From Alkalibacterium iburiense (GTDB taxonomy: Bacteria; Bacillota; Bacilli; Lactobacillales; Carnobacteriaceae_A): 8,494 nt of DNA. The stretch covers positions 1 to 8,494 of the forward strand of contig NZ_BAAACW010000148.1 in NCBI RefSeq assembly GCF_039521845.1, read 5' to 3'. The notes below the pieces were generated by a model that saw only the letters and a list, made by a program, of their open reading frames with translations, did not search any database and was not told the DNA's origin. The position numbers and the translations under genes are program-made. How positions within the stretch are numbered: the first letter of the stretch is position 1; each line of letters starts with the position of its first letter. Below are positions 6,541 through 8,494 of the stretch, one piece after another.

Positions 6541-7938
6541 ATGAAAGAAAACAAAATGGGCACCATGCCTATAAATAAATTGATTTTAACCATGTCTCTA
6601 CCGATGATTATTTCTATGGTGGTGCAGTCTTTATATAATATAGTGGATAGTATATTCGTGGCTCAAGTAAGCGAAAATGCTCTGACGGCTGTGTCTTTAG
6701 CTTTTCCTATCCAAAACTTGATGTTAGCCGTTCAGATAGGGACAGGAGTAGGGATTAACGCTTTACTTTCAAGGAAATTAGGAGAAGACAAGTTTAAAGG
6801 AGCGAATAAGGCAGCTCTAAATGGAGTCTTTTTGGCTGTCGCTCATTACATGCTTTTCTTGATTGCTGCTTTCTTCTTAGTTGAACCCTTTTTTAGAGCA
6901 CAAACGAGCGATCCGGAAATCTTAGCATCTGGCATATTGTATTCCAAGATTATTATGGTTTTTTCTTTTGGGCAGTTTATCCAGGTAACAGCTGAAAAAT
7001 TATTACAGGCAACCGGTCGAACAGTCGATGCGATGTGGGTTCAAGGGATAGGAGCAGGCATCAATATTATACTTGACCCTATAATGATATTTGGTTTATT
7101 AGGCTTCCCAAGAATGGGCGTAGCAGGAGCAGCTTGGGCAACGGTCATTGGTCAAAGCATAGCGGCAGTTGTTGGTATCCTATTAAATGTCAAACGGAAT
7201 AAGGAACTGAACTTTAATGTGAAAGGCTTTAAACCTGAATGGGCCATCATTCGTTCCATCTATGTGGTCGGTATCCCGTCTGCGGTCATGACTTCGATTA
7301 CTTCAGTAACGACTTTTGCATTGAATATCATTTTAATCCAATTTTCGACGACAGCGACAGCGGTATTTGGCGTGTATTATAAATTACAGAGTTTTGTCTT
7401 TATGCCGATATTCGGCATTAACAATGGGATTATTCCAATTATCTCTTACAACTACGGAGCTAAAAATAAGAAGCGTATCACGGATACGATTCGGTTAGCC
7501 ATTATGTATGCCACAGCTATTATGTTGGCTGGCTTCATTTTATTCCAGGTGTTCCCAGAGCAGTTATTAACTCTATTTAATGCATCTGAAGAAATGATGG
7601 CCATTGGTGTTCCGTCGATACGGATTATTAGCTAGTGTTTTGTTTTAGCCGGCTTTAATATAATTGCGACAACGGTTTACCAGGCTTTTGGCAAAGGAAT
7701 GCTCAGCTTATCTACGTCTGTTGTCAGACAGCTCGTCGTTTTGATTCCTATAGCTTATCTGCTTTCACTTACTGGAGATATTAACGCTGTATGGTGGTCA
7801 TACCCTCTAGCGGAATTGGTTGCGGCAGCCTTATGTGCATACTTCTTGTATTCTTTATATAAACGAGTCATTAACCAACTCCCAGATGATACGATTGAAG
7901 AAGTCATAGTCACTGAACCAGTCATACTAAAAAAATAA
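6541..7938 (+). pseudogene. MATE family efflux transporter (MepA-like), interrupted by an in-frame TAG
   Basis: The frame encodes a 465-residue multidrug and toxic compound extrusion transporter apart from a TAG at codon 365 (7633-7635). N-terminal hallmarks are present: MPINKLILTMSLPMIISMVVQSLYNIVDSIFV, then GTGVGINALLSRKLGE. Further membrane segments run through LDPIMIFGLLGFPRMGVAGAAWATVIGQ and PIFGINNGIIPIISYNYGAKN. The frame resumes directly after the TAG with CFVLAGFNIIATTVYQAFGKG, exactly the family's expected continuation of RIIS, so a sense codon, plausibly Leu TTG, has become TAG. The truncated product would keep about ten of twelve helices and is probably inactive. MATE pumps export cationic drugs using Na+ or H+ gradients. 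The ribosome binding site is modest (AAGAAGG, 8 bases upstream). The ATG at 7699 is an internal codon, not a separate gene. Confidence 0.9.
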
Positions 7939-7960
7939 AAAGAGCAAAAACAACTGAATC

Positions 7961-7974
7961 ATTGTGTTAACAAT
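7961..7974. repeat. Small inverted repeat after the MATE gene
   Basis: ATTGT-GTTA-ACAAT is a perfect 5-bp inverted repeat upstream of the next promoter. No U run follows, so it is not a terminator. An operator role is possible but unsupported. Confidence 0.25.
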
Positions 7975-8010
7975 TAGTCACAGTCTATTATGGGTCTATA
8001 AACAAAAAGA

Positions 8011-8019
8011 TGGTACAAT
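8011..8019 (+). promoter_or_regulatory. Extended -10 promoter candidate for the zinc-ribbon gene
   Basis: TGgTACAAT (8011-8019) is an extended -10 with five of six core matches, 38 bases before the start codon at 8057. No convincing -35 stands 17 bases upstream, which extended -10 promoters can tolerate. Confidence 0.45.
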
Positions 8020-8056
8020 GAATCAGTCATTAAGGAAAAAGCTGGAGGTGTTAAAC

Positions 8057-8266
8057 ATGAACAAACGCTGGAATATAAACCAGATTAACGAATTCGTAGA
8101 AAAGAACTCAGAGAGCACGTTATTGTCTACTGAATACCATGGATTTTCTCAAAAGTTACTTTTTAGATGCGAATGCGGGAACACCTTCGAAAAAACATTT
8201 ACAAAGTTTAAAAACAAACATCAACGGAAGTGTGACGTCTGCCAACCACCCAAAGAATCACGCTAA
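8057..8266 (+). CDS. Small zinc-ribbon protein, function unknown
   Basis: The 69-residue product has one clear metal site: a CxC pair (Cys38, Cys40) in LLFRCECGNTFEKTFTKFKN and a CxxC pair (Cys59, Cys62) in RKCDVCQPP. The spacing and the pattern F-x-C-x-CGN-x-F...FK...C-x-x-C match a zinc-ribbon or treble-clef module common in small phage and accessory proteins and at the ends of some endonucleases. Here it stands alone with no nuclease domain. It is basic and could bind nucleic acid (inference). The start is fixed by GGAGGTG (8044-8050) 6 bases before the ATG; an in-frame GTG at 7964 would add 31 residues but has no such site and crosses the promoter. It is followed at once by the palindrome array. 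Confidence 0.72.
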   Translation: MNKRWNINQINEFVEKNSESTLLSTEYHGFSQKLLFRCECGNTFEKTFTKFKNKHQRKCDVCQPPKESR

Positions 8267-8279
8267 GAAACGAATTCAT

Positions 8280-8424
8280 CTCCTTTCGCATCTGAAAATG
8301 ACTAGCGAAGGGAGATTAAATTCATTTTAAACTCCCTTCACGCATTATTATCTACTCTGAAGGGCGATAAAAACCCCTTTTATCACCCTTCGTGCATCGT
8401 CAAGTGTGATGAAGGGAGGTAAAA
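8280..8424. repeat. Tandem palindrome array with exact 52-base period
   Basis: Two full 33-base imperfect palindromes occupy 8307-8339 and 8359-8391. Each has 14-base arms (13 pairs, one mismatch) and a 5-base loop. Forward arms share GAAGGGnG(A/G)T, starting at 8307, 8359 and 8411: a period of exactly 52. Inverted arms ending CCTTC or CTTTC finish at 8287, 8339 and 8391, again exactly 52 apart. A half unit (8280-8287) precedes and a forward arm only (8411-8424) ends the array. The 19-base spacers differ but carry GCAT near their left end. The loops differ (TTCAT, ACCCC). One stem pair changes from T-A (8317/8329) to A-T (8369/8381), which keeps the pairing. The left half-unit can also pair with the first forward arm (8280-8289 with 8305-8314), so alternative folds exist. 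There is no U tail and no gene inside. Confidence 0.75.
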
Positions 8425-8429
8425 GAAGG

Positions 8430-8449
8430 GACTGGGAAAAAACTCAGTC
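8430..8449 (+). repeat. Short hairpin with A6 loop
   Basis: GACTGGG (8430-8436) pairs with CTCAGTC (8443-8449) through seven pairs including one G-U, closing a loop of six A. It follows the palindrome array directly. GACTGGG...CTCAGTC hairpins resemble short intergenic repeats I associate with Bacillales genomes; the association is from memory and unverified. No U run follows on the plus strand. Confidence 0.5.
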
Positions 8450-8462
8450 TAAATAAATCAGC

Positions 8463-8494
8463 CCAGCCATTTATGTTAAAAAATAAATGGCTGG
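8463..8494. repeat. Perfect 12-bp inverted repeat cut by the window edge
   Basis: CCAGCCATTTAT (8463-8474) and ATAAATGGCTGG (8483-8494) are perfect complements around an 8-base loop. The right arm reaches the last base, so the true stem may be longer. It could be an intrinsic terminator if a U run follows outside the window, or the inner part of a small mobile repeat. Confidence 0.6.

Noticed and set aside
7633..7635. TAG recoded as an amino acid in this organism
   Set aside because: TAG is used as an ordinary terminal stop by other genes in the window (2527-2529 and 6326-6328), so general reassignment is unlikely.
7699..7938. Separate small membrane protein gene after the MATE frame
   Set aside because: It is in the same frame as the MATE gene and continues its conserved sequence; the ATG is an internal methionine without its own ribosome binding site.
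7964..8056. GTG start extending the zinc-ribbon protein by 31 residues
   Set aside because: It would read through the inverted repeat, the extended -10 and the GGAGGTG site that clearly serves the ATG at 8057.
8139..8330. Open frame overlapping the zinc-ribbon gene and the palindrome array
   Set aside because: It lies in another frame of a gene with a clear metal site and strong ribosome binding site, runs into repeats, and has no recognisable domain.
8280..8424. CRISPR array
   Set aside because: There are only two full repeats, they are imperfect, the 19-base spacers are too short for typical CRISPR and share a GCAT motif, and no cas gene is present.

Overview
The window looks like a chromosomal stretch from a low-to-moderate-GC Gram-positive bacterium, most likely a member of the Bacillaceae. 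The signs are strong GGAGG-type ribosome binding sites, consensus sigma-A promoters, a U-tailed intrinsic terminator, and proteins that resemble Bacillus families (a BltD-like polyamine acetyltransferase, a MepA-type MATE pump, an SRPBCC/AHSA1 protein). The genus is inference; no rRNA or tRNA gene is present to anchor it.

Layout. Minus strand, 64-1905: a UvrA-like tandem ABC ATPase that ends before its second signature and Walker B motifs. It diverges from a plus-strand run of small genes: a nucleoside 2-deoxyribosyltransferase-like protein (2131-2529), a BltD-like GNAT acetyltransferase (2566-3012), a second GNAT (3087-3614) and an SRPBCC/AHSA1 protein (3749-4219). A short remnant with an internal TGA, probably the tail of a third GNAT, follows directly (4219-4338). 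Next comes a CodA-type cytosine deaminase split by a one-base frameshift (4398-5673), then a helical protein of unknown function (5780-6328) closed by a clear terminator (6348-6380). A consensus promoter (6432-6460) then drives a short leader hairpin with a U tail, a candidate guanidine-IV (mepA-type) riboswitch or attenuator. It precedes a MATE efflux gene (6541-7938) interrupted by an in-frame TAG. The window closes with a 69-residue zinc-ribbon protein (8057-8266) and about 230 bases of non-coding DNA. This holds a tandem array of palindromes with an exact 52-base period, then two more hairpins, the last cut by the window edge.

Taken together, this is an accessory-type neighbourhood of small detoxification, modification and efflux functions (two GNATs, a MATE pump, a UvrA-like ATPase) plus a pyrimidine salvage enzyme, rather than one dedicated pathway. 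Its most distinctive property is damage: four loci carry truncating lesions (stop, stop, frameshift, early end) while their promoters and ribosome binding sites look intact. The two observations I rank highest are the short terminator-like leader in front of the MATE gene and the 52-base-period palindrome array at the right end. I see no clear case for a wholly new multi-gene system.
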